Assembly: GCA_034359265.1 (NCBI GenBank)
Contig: CP136895.1
Span: forward strand, 47,448,001-47,512,000
Origin: Canna indica
Lineage: Eukaryota; Streptophyta; Magnoliopsida; Zingiberales; Cannaceae
Length of the DNA: 64,000 nt
Direction: 5' to 3'
Below the pieces are notes generated by a model. It was not told the origin of the DNA and ran no database searches. It worked only from the letters and a program-made list of their open reading frames with translations. Each line of letters starts with the position of its first letter. Positions within the stretch are counted from its first letter, which is position 1. The translations under genes and the position numbers were made by a program. Below, piece by piece: positions 10,139 to 21,400 of this stretch.

Positions 10139-12721
10139 TGTCACGCCCCAACTCAGGGTCACGTGGCTGGCCAGGGTATACGTGCCTATACCCTGAAGTC
10201 TAACCCATGCACATGCCAACATCATAAACAAAAAGTAAATAACAACTTCTAATAATAAAAGAACCAAAATAGATTTTCATTTCAAAACAACAAGGTTTTA
10301 AATACATATCTCAAGTGCGGAAATAAATCGAAGAGCAACAGTTCTTTTAATAAATAAAAGTGAATAAAACGTGAATGTCCCCACGGGACTACAACTCCAA
10401 ATACCAAAATAAAAGTACATGACAACCTACTACAGACTCGACTACGACCCCTAACTAGGACTGCTATGAGATCATGTGCCTCCTCTGCCCTCCAGCTGCG
10501 CCAAGTGCTCTAGCCCACCTCACCGATCAGGCTCTGCAAAGCAAAATAAAACAACGACAACGGGTGAGTTCAAAGAACTCAGTGAGTAGTTTTACCAACC
10601 CTCACAAATTAACATCACAGAGATAACAAGAATATGTCTATCTCTATAGAGACAAAGTCACAAAGGTGTGACTAGCTACCAGGCCAACAAGCCACCCATG
10701 CCCACGGCATCTAGTTCTTCAAAGAGGTACATCAGGCCAAAGCCCTACCATCCCCGAAGGCAACGTCACCTAAAAATGTGCATCAGGTCGAGCCCTACCA
10801 TGCCCAAAGGCAACATCACCATCACAGAGGTGCATCGGGTCAAAGCCCTACCATGCCCAAAGGCAACATCACCATCAATGAGGTGCATCGGGTCGAATCC
10901 CTACCATACCTAGAGGCAACATCATCGTAAAGAGGTGCATCGGGTCGAATCCCTACCATGCCCAAAGGCAACATCACCATCAAGAGGTGCATCGGGTTGA
11001 ATCCCTACCATGCCCAAAGGCAACATCACCATCAAGAGGTGCATCGGGTCGAATCCCTACCATTCCTAAAGGTAACTGCGCACATATCAGGATAATCAGG
11101 GGCCCTCCGAACATATCCTGCAAGATGGAAATTTACATCCAACCACACGGGCGTAGCCCGTAACATGGCTCCTAAATGAGTCGCTCCGCCATTCCCAAGG
11201 ATATGGCGCATCAAGACTTAAGTCAAGATTCTCCTACGGTGTCCTCACTATGAAGCGTCTCAACACTTCAACCAGACCCTTACCCCTTAGACCTACAACG
11301 TCGTGAACCTGTGTGGTTTTATTTCATGCATACATTGTAAGTTGGTTCATAACAGATTATGCTCACCCTTAGACCCAATTTTAATTATAGAATTAAAATC
11401 TAGATCATCTCAATTAGGGTTTTGTTTTAGAGTTTTGCTTTACGGTTTTGTTTTGCCTAGAAGTGCTGTGTATACCCCGAATCTACCCTTCAAAGTGTAT
11501 CCTATGTTTCCAAACTATGTTTTCTGGTCAAAACGATAGGTTACATGACTATAATCAGAGACATAATCACATAATAACAGAGAAATAAAAAATCAGCCTA
11601 GATTCAATAAACAACACATAAATTTCAGAAAGCTGAAATTTTCAGCACATCGAGGAATAAAATCCGAATTTTGCAGAATTAAATTCCTAAATTTCTAACA
11701 TCACAGATTCAAGTCATCATGCCAATCATGCATACAATCTCATAATTTTTACTAAATAAAAACTAGCACATATAACAAGAATTCCTTAATTAAGAATCAA
11801 GCATTAAGATCAAGAACCCCTTCTCAAGAATCCTTAATTAGTCATTATCAAGATCTTAATCCTACCACATATTTCTACCAAAATCACATATTTAATCCAC
11901 AAATCAAGAAACCAAATTGGGAGAATAAATCATGATTTGCACATCAATAAAACATGACAAGAACTCGAAGAAAATCCAAGAACAAGGTGTAAATACCGAG
12001 CCGTCACGAACGACTTCAAAAAAATTCGATTAAAATCCCGAAGAGAGAGGGTAAACCACTCACCGTAATTTGGAAAAATATTAGGAAAGAAATCCCAGAC
12101 GACGGCCTCGAATCTGGCTTCAAAAGGCCGACGGCTCAACCTAAAAAAAATGGCTCCAAGGGGAAAGAAGAGAGGGAGAGGAAGCAGGTAGCTTGGCTCA
12201 GCTCCTCTCGGCTCGGCTCCAAAGAGAAAGAAGGAAGAGAGGAAGAGGAAGAAGAATCTGGCGGCTCGGCTCGGCTCTGGGTGGCTGCGGCTCCAAGGAG
12301 AAAAGGAAAAGGGGGCTGGCGTCTTGGCTTGGCTTGGCGGCTTGCTCCCTTTCTTAACTTTTTAGTTGGCTCCAAAATAGGAGTCACAAGCCATGAGGGG
12401 GGGGGGGGTTATACACTCTCCTCAACCCTAACCCCTTAAACCCTTAATTCACAACCCGCATCCACCTTAAGCCAAAACCAAAACCCGCTAACCCGATAGA
12501 CTTAAATAATTTAATTAATCTCATTCTAATAAATCACGAATAATTAATTAAATACTCATATGAACATAATTAGTAATTATGCGCACACAACACCAAATTA
12601 AATACTCTCAACTAGCCAAGCCTAAAAATTTATAAATTTATAAATTTATATTCTACTTACCCGAGCTCGCAAGCTCACTCCGGACCATGAGTCGACTCGA
12701 CTCGACCATGAACTAGTCCGC
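10139..12721 (-). mobile_element. Ty3/gypsy-type LTR, family A, antisense, inside Tat pol
   Basis: Starts TGTCACGCCCCAACTCAGGG (LTR 3' end on the minus strand) and runs to AACTAGTCCGC, lacking only the last 60-70 bp seen at 455-520. It shares long blocks with 2556-5050 and 1-520. Low-complexity runs include a G tract at about 12398-12409. Tat pol lies on both sides but part of RT is absent, so either insertion came with a target deletion or the flanks rearranged later. No target duplication was found. Confidence 0.75.
10724..11087. repeat. Tandem repeat, 52-bp period, 7 units, in family A LTR
   Basis: The unit GAGGTGCATCGGGTCGAATC with CCTACCATGCCCAAAGGCAA starts at 10724, 10775, 10827, 10880, 10932, 10984 and 11036 (intervals 51-53). 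The last three units are nearly identical, so the expansion is recent relative to the rest of the LTR. Confidence 0.85.
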
Positions 12722-13960
12722 ATGTTCGGAAGTTTGCATGTTCGGTGATGAAGGCCATTTTCTCTTCATCCTCCTGATGCATTCGGATTTGATTGTAGCC
12801 TGAATAGGCATCCATGAAGCTTAGATGTTGGTATCCTGAGGAGCCTTCGATGAGTTTGTCAATGCTCGGCAATGGGTAAGAATCCTTTGGGCAGACTTTG
12901 TTGACGTCGATGAAGTCGACGCACATCCGCCATTTTCCTGAGTGCTTTTTGACCATTATAATATTTACGAGCCACATTGTAAATCGAATCTCTCTAATGA
13001 ATTTTGTCTTTAGTTGCTTTCCGGTCTCTTCAAGGGATGCTTGTTGTCGTTCGACTGCAAGCTTTCTTTTCTTTTTGGCTATAGGTTTGACCCGGGGGTC
13101 GATGGTTAGTTTGTGGAAGATGACTTGGGGATCTATCTCTGGCATGCCGGTGGCGTCCATGCGAAGAGGTCAACATTATTTTTGAGTAGAGTGCTGAGTT
13201 GAGCTTTGAGCTCGTTGGGAAGGTGTGCTCCCACATAGGTTACATGTTCGGGGGATGTCCTGATTTTCACAGGTTCCAAATCGTCAATGGGCTGGGGTCG
13301 CTCTTGGATGTTTCCCTGGGATCCAGGTCTAGATTCGTGGTTGGAGTTTAGCTAGCCTGAGCTACAGGCATTCGTTGTAGCACGCACTAGCCTCCCTCTG
13401 GTCTACATGAATTACTCCTACCTCCATCTCTAAGATAGGGAACTTGATGGCTAGGTGCGGGGTCGATACGACGGCTCCCAAGTTATACAAGGAAGGTCGG
13501 CCCAAGATCATGTTGTAGGGACTTACGCATTGGACGGCGAGGAACTCTACCTCTATCGTGCTTGTTCCAGGTGGTGAGCCGAACATTGTGGTCATCCATA
13601 AATAGCCTTTGATGTCCACGCGGTCTCTTGAGAAACTGATAAGTTCCCCGTGGTATGGGTGTAGTGAATCTTCGCTGATGCTCATCTTATCGAGTGTTGG
13701 GTAGAAGAGGTTGTTAACGAAACTCCCCTAATCCATCAAGACTTTCCAGACAAGAAACCAATAGTGATTAGAGAAATAACGACGACATTATGTAAATTCC
13801 TGTCAACTCCCTGAAAGTCGGTATCATATGTCGAGCGTGTGTGACCTCTTTGGTCGAGCCATTTCGTTGACAGTCATGATGGTCTGGGATGGTTGTGTTT
13901 CGGTATTGTCTTCTCCGGTAAATCCTCCTGATATGTAGTCGATGATTCCCCAAATGTCGG
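12722..13960 (-). pseudogene. Tat-type Ty3/gypsy gag end, protease and RT start
   Basis: Read on the minus strand from about 13953 this gives a gag-protease linker (YISGGFTGEDN), a protease C-terminal region (YNMILGRPSLYNLGAVVST, then HLAIKFP) and RT (KRKLAVERQQASLEE, WRMCVDFIDVNKVCPKDSYP, SFMDAYSGYNQIRMHQED, EKMAFITEH). RT stops before the YxDD motif, at the family A LTR. Frames change near 13190 and 13700. With 9137-10138 it forms one degraded Tat element oriented minus. A second Tat element, oriented plus, begins near 16480. Confidence 0.8.
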
Positions 13961-14469
13961 GATGAGATTGCTCATTTCTAGAATCATTGTGATTATCTAC
14001 ATCCTCAGATGGTAGTGTTTTACTAGGATTTAGGGAAAGTAGTAACGGATTGCAATAGTACTTTGTGCTAATATGTGCACAAATTATGTAATGATTTGCA
14101 AGGTAATTGATACCTTAAACTTATGCATTATCTTGCATCATGTTTATGTTAAACAAAGATTAATTTCGGATGCTTCACATGTCAAGGCTTGCATTTTCCT
14201 ATAAGAATCTTTTAAAAGCTATTGAAGTTGCATATTTTAAAAGCTATTGAAGTTGCATACGTTTTTTTTAATAAAAAATGAAGTGTTGGCAAAGAAATGC
14301 TAAAGGAAGCATGACCGTGACACAATCTATATATGTTTTTTTGGAAAGATATAAGAAAAGAGTAACAAATTAATTTGTAGTCAAATGCAAGTAGAAGATG
14401 ATTAAATAAGAATTAATTAGTGCTTAATGAATGTAAGCATATGATACAATAACTTTAAACTTAAATAAT
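13961..14469. other. AT-rich sequence, no gene recognised
   Basis: No ORF, repeat or LTR edge is recognised, apart from a short direct repeat of GCATATTTTAAAAGCTATTG-type sequence near 14212-14250. The last 9-10 bases (CTTAAATAAT, 14460-14469) are the left target duplication of the MITE that follows. Confidence 0.5.
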
Positions 14470-15038
14470 GGAAAAATTAATGAAAATATTTCGAACTATT
14501 GAGTTTTTAACAAATTTGACCATACTTTTTTTTGTAACTAATTTATACTCAAATTTTTATTTTAGTAGCAATTGTATACTCCCATCAGCTGGGTGTTAAA
14601 ATAACCGTTATATGCTGACGTGGACTGCACAATTAGTATAAATAAATAAATTTTTTATTCAAAGTTATCTCGTCATCAAATAATCCACGTCAGCAAGATC
14701 AATTTAAAAAAATATTTACAAACTCTTCAATGCCACATCAGCCATACCTTAAAAAAAAGAGGGCAAAAATAATTGAAGAGTTTTTTATTTTATTTTTTTA
14801 ATTAGTCTTGCTAACGTGGATTATTTGATGACGAGGTAATTTTGAATAAAAAATTAATTTATTTATGTTGACTATGCAATCCACGTCAACATATAACAAC
14901 TACTTTAACACCAAATTGACGGAAGTATACAATTTATACTAAAATAAAAGTTCGAGTATAAATTAGTTACAAATAAAAGTATAACTTAGTCAGATTTGTT
15001 AAAAACTCAATAGTTCAAAATATTTTTATTAATTTTCC
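14470..15038. mobile_element. Mutator-like MITE with ~245-bp terminal inverted repeats
   Basis: The element begins GGAAAAATTAATGAAAATAT and its end reverse-complements to GGAAAATTAATAAAAATAT. The inverted similarity continues inward for about 245 bp (for example AACTATTGAGTTTTTAACAA, CTCGTCATCAAATAATCCAC). It is flanked by a 9-10-bp direct repeat CTTAAATAAT (14460-14469 and 15039-15048). Long terminal inverted repeats starting with G plus a 9-10-bp duplication are the marks of MULE-derived elements. It has no coding capacity, and the short centre makes it close to a foldback structure. Confidence 0.85.
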
Positions 15039-15122
15039 CTTAAATAATTGTTGAAAAATAACGTAAAACGTGCCACATAGAAGTAAAGGGAAAAAAACAT
15101 AAGCACTAGTACATTATTAATA

Positions 15123-15648
15123 GGGTAAATTACACTGACCTCCCCTCAGATTTAGTAAAATTATATTGATCTCTCATCTATTTGTCCAAGTGACACTCAC
15201 CTCCCCTAGCTAATGGTGTTAAATTGAGTTCGTTAGTAATGTGATTTCTCTCTTATGTCCCTGGTTGAAAAATCATTAAAATATATGCATAAAATAATTA
15301 AATAAATATTTTAAAAATAAAAATTAGAAATGAATTATTTTATTTTTAAAATATTTTTAAAATAAAATTTTTGAGAGATAAAAATGACATAAGGGTATTT
15401 TTGTCATTTAAAATAAGAAAAAATAATAAATGTTTCAAAAATGCATTAGTAAGCATATGCAATGCATATGACAAACACTCCACTAATAATTTTCGTTAGT
15501 AGGGGATGTCTGTATAATATTTTACAAAACTCAGGGGGGTTACAAGATAAAATTACAAATAGAGGAGAGGTCAATATAATTTCACTAAACCTCAGGGGAG
15601 GCCAATGTAATTTCACTAAACCTCAGGAGAGGTCAGTGTAATTTACCC
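15123..15648. mobile_element. MITE with GGGTAAATTACACTGACC termini
   Basis: The left end GGGTAAATTACACTGACCTC matches the reverse complement of the right end. The flanks TTATTAATA (15114-15122) and TTATTGATA (15649-15657) form a 9-bp duplication with one mismatch, again Mutator-like. The right terminus carries three tandem degenerate copies (about 15560-15636) of a unit with ATTTCACTAAACCTCAGG, so the terminal repeat has been multiplied. It is non-coding. Confidence 0.8.
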
Positions 15649-15960
15649 TTATTGATATTGTAATGAAGTAATATATTTGTAATTTACACTTTCTAGAGGA
15701 ACTTTCTATAAATGATTCTAGTATTAATAAAAGGAGGATTTATAGAGAGGGGACCTATGCTAGAGGTCAACTCTCTACCCTTTTTTCCACAAAACAACTT
15801 GGTGTCAGAGCTTATCCTATAGTTGATTGTGCCACCCTCAGATGTCTAGTCCTACAAACTTTACACTCCAGATGTCCAATTCTGGGTGTGAGGAGAGTGT
15901 GTTAAAGTCTCACATTGCTTAAGTGTTGGGTGGAAGGACTGAGCAAGCAATAAAAATTTT
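15649..15960 (+). mobile_element. Small LTR-element remnant with PBS-like site
   Basis: TGGTGTCAGAGC at 15800-15811 differs by one base from the initiator-Met PBS and follows a possible LTR end (CCACAAAACAA). Some 90 bp later GAGGAGAGTG precedes TGTTAAAGTCTCACATTG at 15900, a form common at copia LTR starts. Such a short interior would fit a TRIM or a heavily deleted copia element. I could not match the two putative LTRs to each other, so this remains tentative. Confidence 0.35.
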
Positions 15961-16479
15961 ACATGTAACAGAAATAAAAATGATCCTCTACCCAAACGGA
16001 TCCAAGCATCTCAATTATATTAATACTATGTTGAGGTTTATATCTTTGAAGAACGAACTCCGTCTTCTGTTGCGTGAATCCAATATCACGATCTTGCTCC
16101 GGATCCAAGGTACTGGCAAGTGACGAACACCCTCTACGATTAGCACACGGACGAACATGATGAACTGGGCGACTCCCGAGTGCTAGCTCAGCTCTATCGA
16201 CTCCATTCGAACTTGACGAGCACAGAACTCCTTCCTTGCTCTTTTCTCTATCTCTCTTTGGCAGAGGTCGACTGCCACAAAGGGAGCTCAACTTCCTTCA
16301 AAAGGAGGTTGGCTTCCTTTCAGAAAGAGGTCTACAACCACCAAGAGACAATATCATACCCATCTAAATCATAGGCGGGTATTTATAGACAAGTCAATCA
16401 TATTGATCGAGTCTTCTCATCGGTTGATTAATTTAAAGCCATATCAGGAATCTTTAAAACGATTTTAATGATAGGATAA
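15961..16479. other. LTR-like non-coding sequence, family not identified
   Basis: No supported coding region. GC-richer text with clusters such as GCTCCGGATCCAAGGTACTGG near 16096 resembles LTR regulatory sequence, but no termini were located. It may be the 5' part of the Tat LTR ending at 16989 or a separate fragment. Confidence 0.35.
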
Positions 16480-16989
16480 AATATATCCTGGATTGACTAG
16501 TACTATTGGGCCCAGTTGGATTAAAACCAGCAGCGCCCTATAACCCAACTCGAGCAGAACCAGATGGCTCTGCCCGGGGGCTTCACCCAGCCAAACTCCT
16601 AAAGTTGACTGGAGCCAAACCAAATAGCTCGGTCCAGGGACTCCACTCGGCCATACAAGGACATCAACGTCCTTCCTTATCACGAAGGATACACCATTAC
16701 AGGCCCGTTATCTTTGGGATCAGCCTCAACCCATTTTGAGCAATATCCTTGCGAGACTGTTCCCTAAGTTACCCTAAGTTCCATATTTTGTTATCTCCTC
16801 CACCTGCAATAAATACATACACGACACGCCTTAGGTACTCTAAGTTCCATATTTTGTTATCTCCACTATGGAGTCCTACTAACTTGAGTGTTGGAGTGTC
16901 TTTTACAGGTCCCCCCCCCCCGCTGGAGTTGCACCTGACCAGGTGAGACATCGAACCAAACAGACTACTTCGATTCTCAGGCAGAAACA
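16480..16989 (+). mobile_element. 3' part of a Tat-type 5' LTR
   Basis: The end CAGAAACA at 16989 is followed directly by a Tat-style PBS and, from 17045, a Tat gag, so this is the end of the 5' LTR. It holds a tandem duplication in which CTAAGTTCCATATTTTGTTA appears at about 16778 and 16838, a C run at 16910-16921 and two degenerate copies of a segment around CTCTGCCCGGGGGCTTCAC. The LTR start is uncertain. Confidence 0.6.
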
Positions 16990-16991
16990 TT

Positions 16992-17010
16992 TGGTGCCCA
17001 TAGTGGGGCC
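16992..17010 (+). promoter_or_regulatory. Tat-type primer binding site
   Basis: TGGTGCCCATAGTGGGGCC begins 2 bp after the LTR end. The TGGTGCCCA...GTGGGG pattern is the kind of PBS found in Tat-lineage gypsy elements, unlike the Met-tRNA PBS of the copia and chromovirus copies in this window. Confidence 0.65.
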
Positions 17011-17044
17011 GAGTAAAGCTTACCTCCGATGCACACTAACGGCA

Positions 17045-18331
17045 ATGACCGAACAACAACGATCATTTGTAACCTAGTGACGCTGAAACAATGATGAGGA
17101 ACTCTCCGACACCATTCCAGCATCCCCCAAAAGAACCCCAGCGTTGGATAAACGACATGGAAGCGAAGAACCAACGGTGCAGCCCGGGTCAAGATGTTGA
17201 CATGATCCCAGGGATAACCCCTGGCTGACCATGAACGTCGTCGTTCAGAGCAGGAAGAAAGCAATCACTAGGAAATAATGAGACCAGTTTCCGTCCTTCG
17301 AGATGAGGTCTCTAGCACCCCTCGTTAGGAAAAGGAGAAGGACTCTAAATCTAGGGAGGCTGCGACTGCCCTCCCCATTGACGCAGGACCTTTCACTGAA
17401 CACATCATGTCAACAGGCCTCCCATCAAAGAGCAAGTTTCCTACCACTCTAACGCCATACGACGGTACAGGTGATCCTACAATACACCTGACGACGTTTA
17501 GGAACATAATGATCTATAACGGAGCAACGGATCCCGCTCTCTGCAGGACTTTTCCAACTTTTATGGGAAAAATCGCTTTACTGTAGTTTGCTTCCCTCCC
17601 ACCGAGGTCTATTGATTCCTTTGAGAATCTCTCCCGCATCTTTCTCAATTGATTCACCACATCATGGGTCTACTACAAAATAGAGGACGTCCTCCACTAT
17701 GTCAGGCAACGGCAACATGAGCCCTTATGGGAATACATATGCAGGTTCCAAGCTATAACGGCCCAAATTCTCAACCTCAACCCTCGGGTCAAATTCTCCT
17801 CCATCAAATTCGGGATGAAGCTTAGATACTTTACCGACCATATCGCCCTGACGAAGCCAAAGGATATGATTGAGTTTTAGGAGAAAGCTGTCAGCTTTAT
17901 AGAAATAGAAGAACTCTGAGAGACCAAAAAGATCGATGGCAGAACCTCAAAGCCGATGTCAAAGATAGAAAATCCAAAAGGGAGGACAGAAAAAGCGAAG
18001 ACCGCAACCGCCACGAGCAAAATGATGGCAGAGGACCAAAGTCACCACCTTGCCTGAACGCCCGATATAGAAGGTATACTCCTTCGAGACCATCCTTTGC
18101 GACATCTACAACTTGAAGCTTATCAAGTACCTCACCAATGCGGGAAAGCAAAAACTACCACCCAACGTCGATATGAGCAAGAAATGTACCTTCCATGATA
18201 TCTATGGACACACCATCGAAGATTGTGTGGTACTTGGCAATCAACTTGAGGATTTGGTCCGTGCAAGACACCTAGACAGGTATATCCATCGCCAAAGAGA
18301 ACGAGATGGGAGCAGGAGCCGCGACCCTTGA
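17045..18331 (+). pseudogene. Tat-type Ty3/gypsy gag, degraded
   Basis: From about 17400 the translation follows the retrotransposon gag domain: TPYDGTGDPTIHLTTFRNIM, NGATDPALCRTFPTFMGKIA, ASLPPRSIDSFENLSRIF, YVRQRQHEPLWEYICRFQA. Near 18120-18330 comes the linker with a zinc-knuckle-like motif, CTFHDIYGHTIEDC, then QLEDLVRARHLDRYI. Several in-frame TAG/TGA codons (for example near 17583 and 17878) interrupt it. The start at 17045 is the first ATG after the PBS. Gag would form the virus-like particle in the cytoplasm. Confidence 0.75.
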
Positions 18332-18370
18332 TGACAAAGTCGGACGCCACAAAACCCCTACTCGGGTCAA

Positions 18371-18975
18371 AGGGAGAATAACCAAGCCGATCGCTCGGAA
18401 ATGAACTTCGAGGGGTTATTAACTACATCGCCAAAGAGATCTCTCTGGGCAATCATAGCGGTTGACAACACTACTCGCCCACGCCAGCCTGTCTCTAAAA
18501 CCTTGTTAATATCATTTTATGAATCCGATTTCCAAGGTACTGATCAAAACCTACATGACCCAGTCGTAATTTTTGTGATTGTAGGAAACTTAATTATCAA
18601 AAAGGTCTTAGTCGACCAAGGCAGCTCTGCCGACATCATTTTCTACTCCACCTTCGAGAAAATGTAGTTAATCGAAGCCTCACTCACCCCCAACAAAGGA
18701 GACTTAGTAGGTTTCTCGGGAGAAAGGGTCGACGTCTAAGGTGCCATATGGCTAAGGACAACATTCAACGCTCAGCCAAAGTCAAAAACTATCGATGTGC
18801 AGTACCAGGTCATCAACATCCCTAGCCCGTATCATATGATCCTGAGACGACCTTCCTTCAACAATATGGGAGCTATTGTGTCTACTCCCCACCGAGCAAT
18901 AAAGTTTCCCATTTCAGAAACAAAAGTAGGCGTGTTCCAGGCCGAGCAAAAATAAGCTCGAGAGTGCTACAGTGA
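18371..18975 (+). pseudogene. Tat-type aspartic protease region
   Basis: Contains the protease core LVDQGSSADIIFYSTFEKM, where the usual DNGSSAD motif reads DQGSSAD, after HDPVVIFVIVGNLII. A stop follows at 18667, and the C-terminal segment PYHMILRRPSFNNMGAIVST continues near 18830-18900. Beyond 18980 no RT, RNase H or integrase can be read. The element goes straight into non-coding sequence and a tandem array, so pol is deleted or was never present in this copy. Confidence 0.7.
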
Positions 18976-19326
18976 GTGCCTTAGGCAGTTAGGCCAAGGA
19001 TGGTCAAACCAAAGAAAGAGCCTTGTGGCCCACAAGCACCCTCCACAGTCATAGGCGAACAATTGACAAGAATTTTTGAGCAAGACCCAGGTCGAGACAT
19101 GCTAAAACAACCCCGACTCAATGCTTGAAAGAAAACTCAAGTCGTGCTCAAATCGCCTCAACAAGCACAAATAAAGCTTAGACATAGCATTTTCTTGTAC
19201 ACATAATTTCCTTTATCATTAAATAAAATTGCATTTCTCGCATTTTTATATGTGTATACCTAGGAAATCCATGTCCCTACGCGCACTCCTACGCTCTAAT
19301 AAATACTCCATTATTCATAACATAAT
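18976..19326. other. Non-coding sequence between protease and tandem array
   Basis: No domain is recognised. CTACGCGCACTCC (19278) and CTCCTACGCGCGCTC (19335) resemble parts of the array unit, so the array may have decayed into this region. Confidence 0.45.
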
Positions 19327-21085
19327 TACTTGACTCCTACGCGCGCTCTTCCCTTACTATCCTTGGCGATATTAGCTTGAACCCCTGAGTGCAACACTCA
19401 GCCCCTAGAGCCGCTACTTTCAGTCTCAGCACCATTACACGACCAAGACTTGGTTTTCACTAGCATTACTCGTTGGCTATCACACCACTACTTCCGGCCT
19501 CAGAGCTCTTACTTGACTCCTCGCACGCAGTCTTGCCTTACACTCCTCGTCGAGCTTGGCTTGAAACCCCGAGTGTAGTCCTCGGCCCCCAGAGCCACTA
19601 CTTCCAGCCGCAGCGACCTTATACGACCAGGACTCGATTTTCACCAGTATGGCTCATTGCTTATCACGCCACTACTTCCGGCCTACGAGCCTTTACTCGA
19701 CTCCTCGCACGCGGTCTTGCCTCACACTCCTCAGCAAGCTCAGTTTGAACCCCAAGTCCAGTCCTCGGCTCCTAGGTCCACTACTTCCAGCCTCAGCGCC
19801 CTTACACGACCAGGATTCGGTTTTTACTAGCCTGACTCGTTGTCTATCATGCCACTACTTCTGGTCTGAGAGCCCTTACTCGACTCCTCGTGCATGGTCT
19901 TGCCTTACGCTCCTCGGCGAGCTCGGCTTGAACCCCCAAGTGCAGTCCTCGGCCTCTAGAGCCGCTACTTTCCGCCTCAGCGCCCTTACATCACCAGGAC
20001 TCGATTTTCACAAGCCTAGCTCATTGGCTATCACGCCACTACTCCTGGCCTCATAGCCCTTACTTGACTCCTCACGCACGGTTTTACCTAACGCTCCTCG
20101 GCGAGCTTGGCTTGAACCCCCAAGTGTAGTCCTCAGCCCCTAGAGTCGCTACTTTCGGCATCTGCGCCCTTACATGACCATGACTCAGTTTTTACAAGCA
20201 TGGCTCATTGGCTAACATGCCACTACTTCCGTCCTCAGAGCCCTTACTCGACTCCTCGTGCGCAGTCTTGCCTTTCGCTCCTCGAAAAGCTTAGCTTGAA
20301 CCCCCAAGTGCAGTCCTCAGCCAACCACTACTTCCAACCTCAGCGCCCTTACACGACTAGGACTCGGTTTTCATCAGCCAGGCTCGTTGGCTACCACGCC
20401 ACTATTTTCGACCTCAGAGCCCTTACTCAACTCCTTCCTTGTAGTCTTGCCTTACGCTCATCGATAAGCTCGGCTAGAACCTCTGATTGTAGTCCTCGAC
20501 TCTCAAAGCCGCTACTTCCGGCCTCAACTCCCATACACGACTAGGACTCGATTTTCACCAGCTTGGCTTGTTGGTTATCACGCCATTACTTCCAACCTTA
20601 GAGCCCATACTCGACTCCTCGTACGTGGTCCTATCTTACGCTCCTCGGCGAGCTCGGCTTGAACCCCTTAGTGCAATCCTCGATCCCCAGAGCCGCTACT
20701 TCTGGCCTCAGCACCCTTACACGACCAGGATTCGATTTTCACCAGCCTGACTCATTTGCTATCGCACCACTACTTCCAGCCTCAGTGCCCTTACTCGACT
20801 CCTCGCGTGCGGTCTTGCCTAACGCTCGTTGGCGAGCTCGGCTTGAACCCCCGAGTGCTGTCCTCGGCCCCATAGCTATAACTTTCGGCCTTAGCACCCT
20901 TACATGACTAGGACTCGATTTTCATTATCCTAGCTCATTGGCTATCACTACTTCCATCCTCAGAGTCCTTACTCAAATTCTCGCACATGGTCCTACTTTA
21001 CGCTCCTCGGCGAACTCCACTTGAAACCTCTGTGTGTAGTCCTCAGCCCTAGACCCACTACTTCTAACTTTAGCGCCATTACACA
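19327..21085. repeat. Satellite-like array, 184-bp period, about 9.5 units, Tat 3' region
   Basis: The anchor CACTACTTCC (or a close variant) lies at 19486, 19670, 19853, 20037, 20221, 20400, 20584, 20768 and 20946: intervals of 183-184 with two short units of 178-179. Inside each unit a second related block (GCTACTTCCGGCCTCAGCGC) sits about 110 bp after the first, so each 184-bp unit is a 110+74 dimer of an older monomer. Tat elements are known to carry hypervariable tandem repeats downstream of pol, and this position fits. Apparent ORFs in the array are repeat artefacts. Confidence 0.85.
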
Positions 21086-21400
21086 AGACCGCTCGGTTCG
21101 AAAGCAAGCCCAAACTAAACCTCGTCATTAGTACTTATCCTCTAAAACAACTTCCTATTACAAAAGGAAGCTAAATACAAGAAGCTACAAAAGGTTCAGC
21201 CTCAAAGAAAGATGCTCCCTTCACAGGAAGCTAAATACTACCTAAAGCAAAAACCCTACTACCAAAACATGCAAGGCGCAAAGTAGACCAACAAAGGGCC
21301 AACAATTAAAATGGCCCGAAAGGTAATATTTCTTTACAGACAGTCAAGATAACCCACACACGGGCAGTTTAATGTTTAATATAGTGAGACTACTCAGTCC
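21086..21400. other. Non-coding spacer after the tandem array
   Basis: A short direct repeat involving AGGAAGCTAAATAC occurs near 21165 and 21225. No coding signal was recognised. Confidence 0.4.

Noticed and set aside
10724..11087. CRISPR-like regular repeats
   Set aside because: Units are contiguous without unique spacers, lie in a plant LTR and have no cas genes; it is an ordinary minisatellite.
12395..12412. G run considered as a quadruplex-forming site
   Set aside because: A single mononucleotide run in a low-complexity LTR segment; similar C runs at 8286, 16910, 47240 and 48391 vary in length between copies and may also reflect sequencing error.
19473..20907. Chain of plus-strand ORFs of 60-135 codons
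   Set aside because: They are translations of the 184-bp tandem array, and their lengths follow the repeat period.
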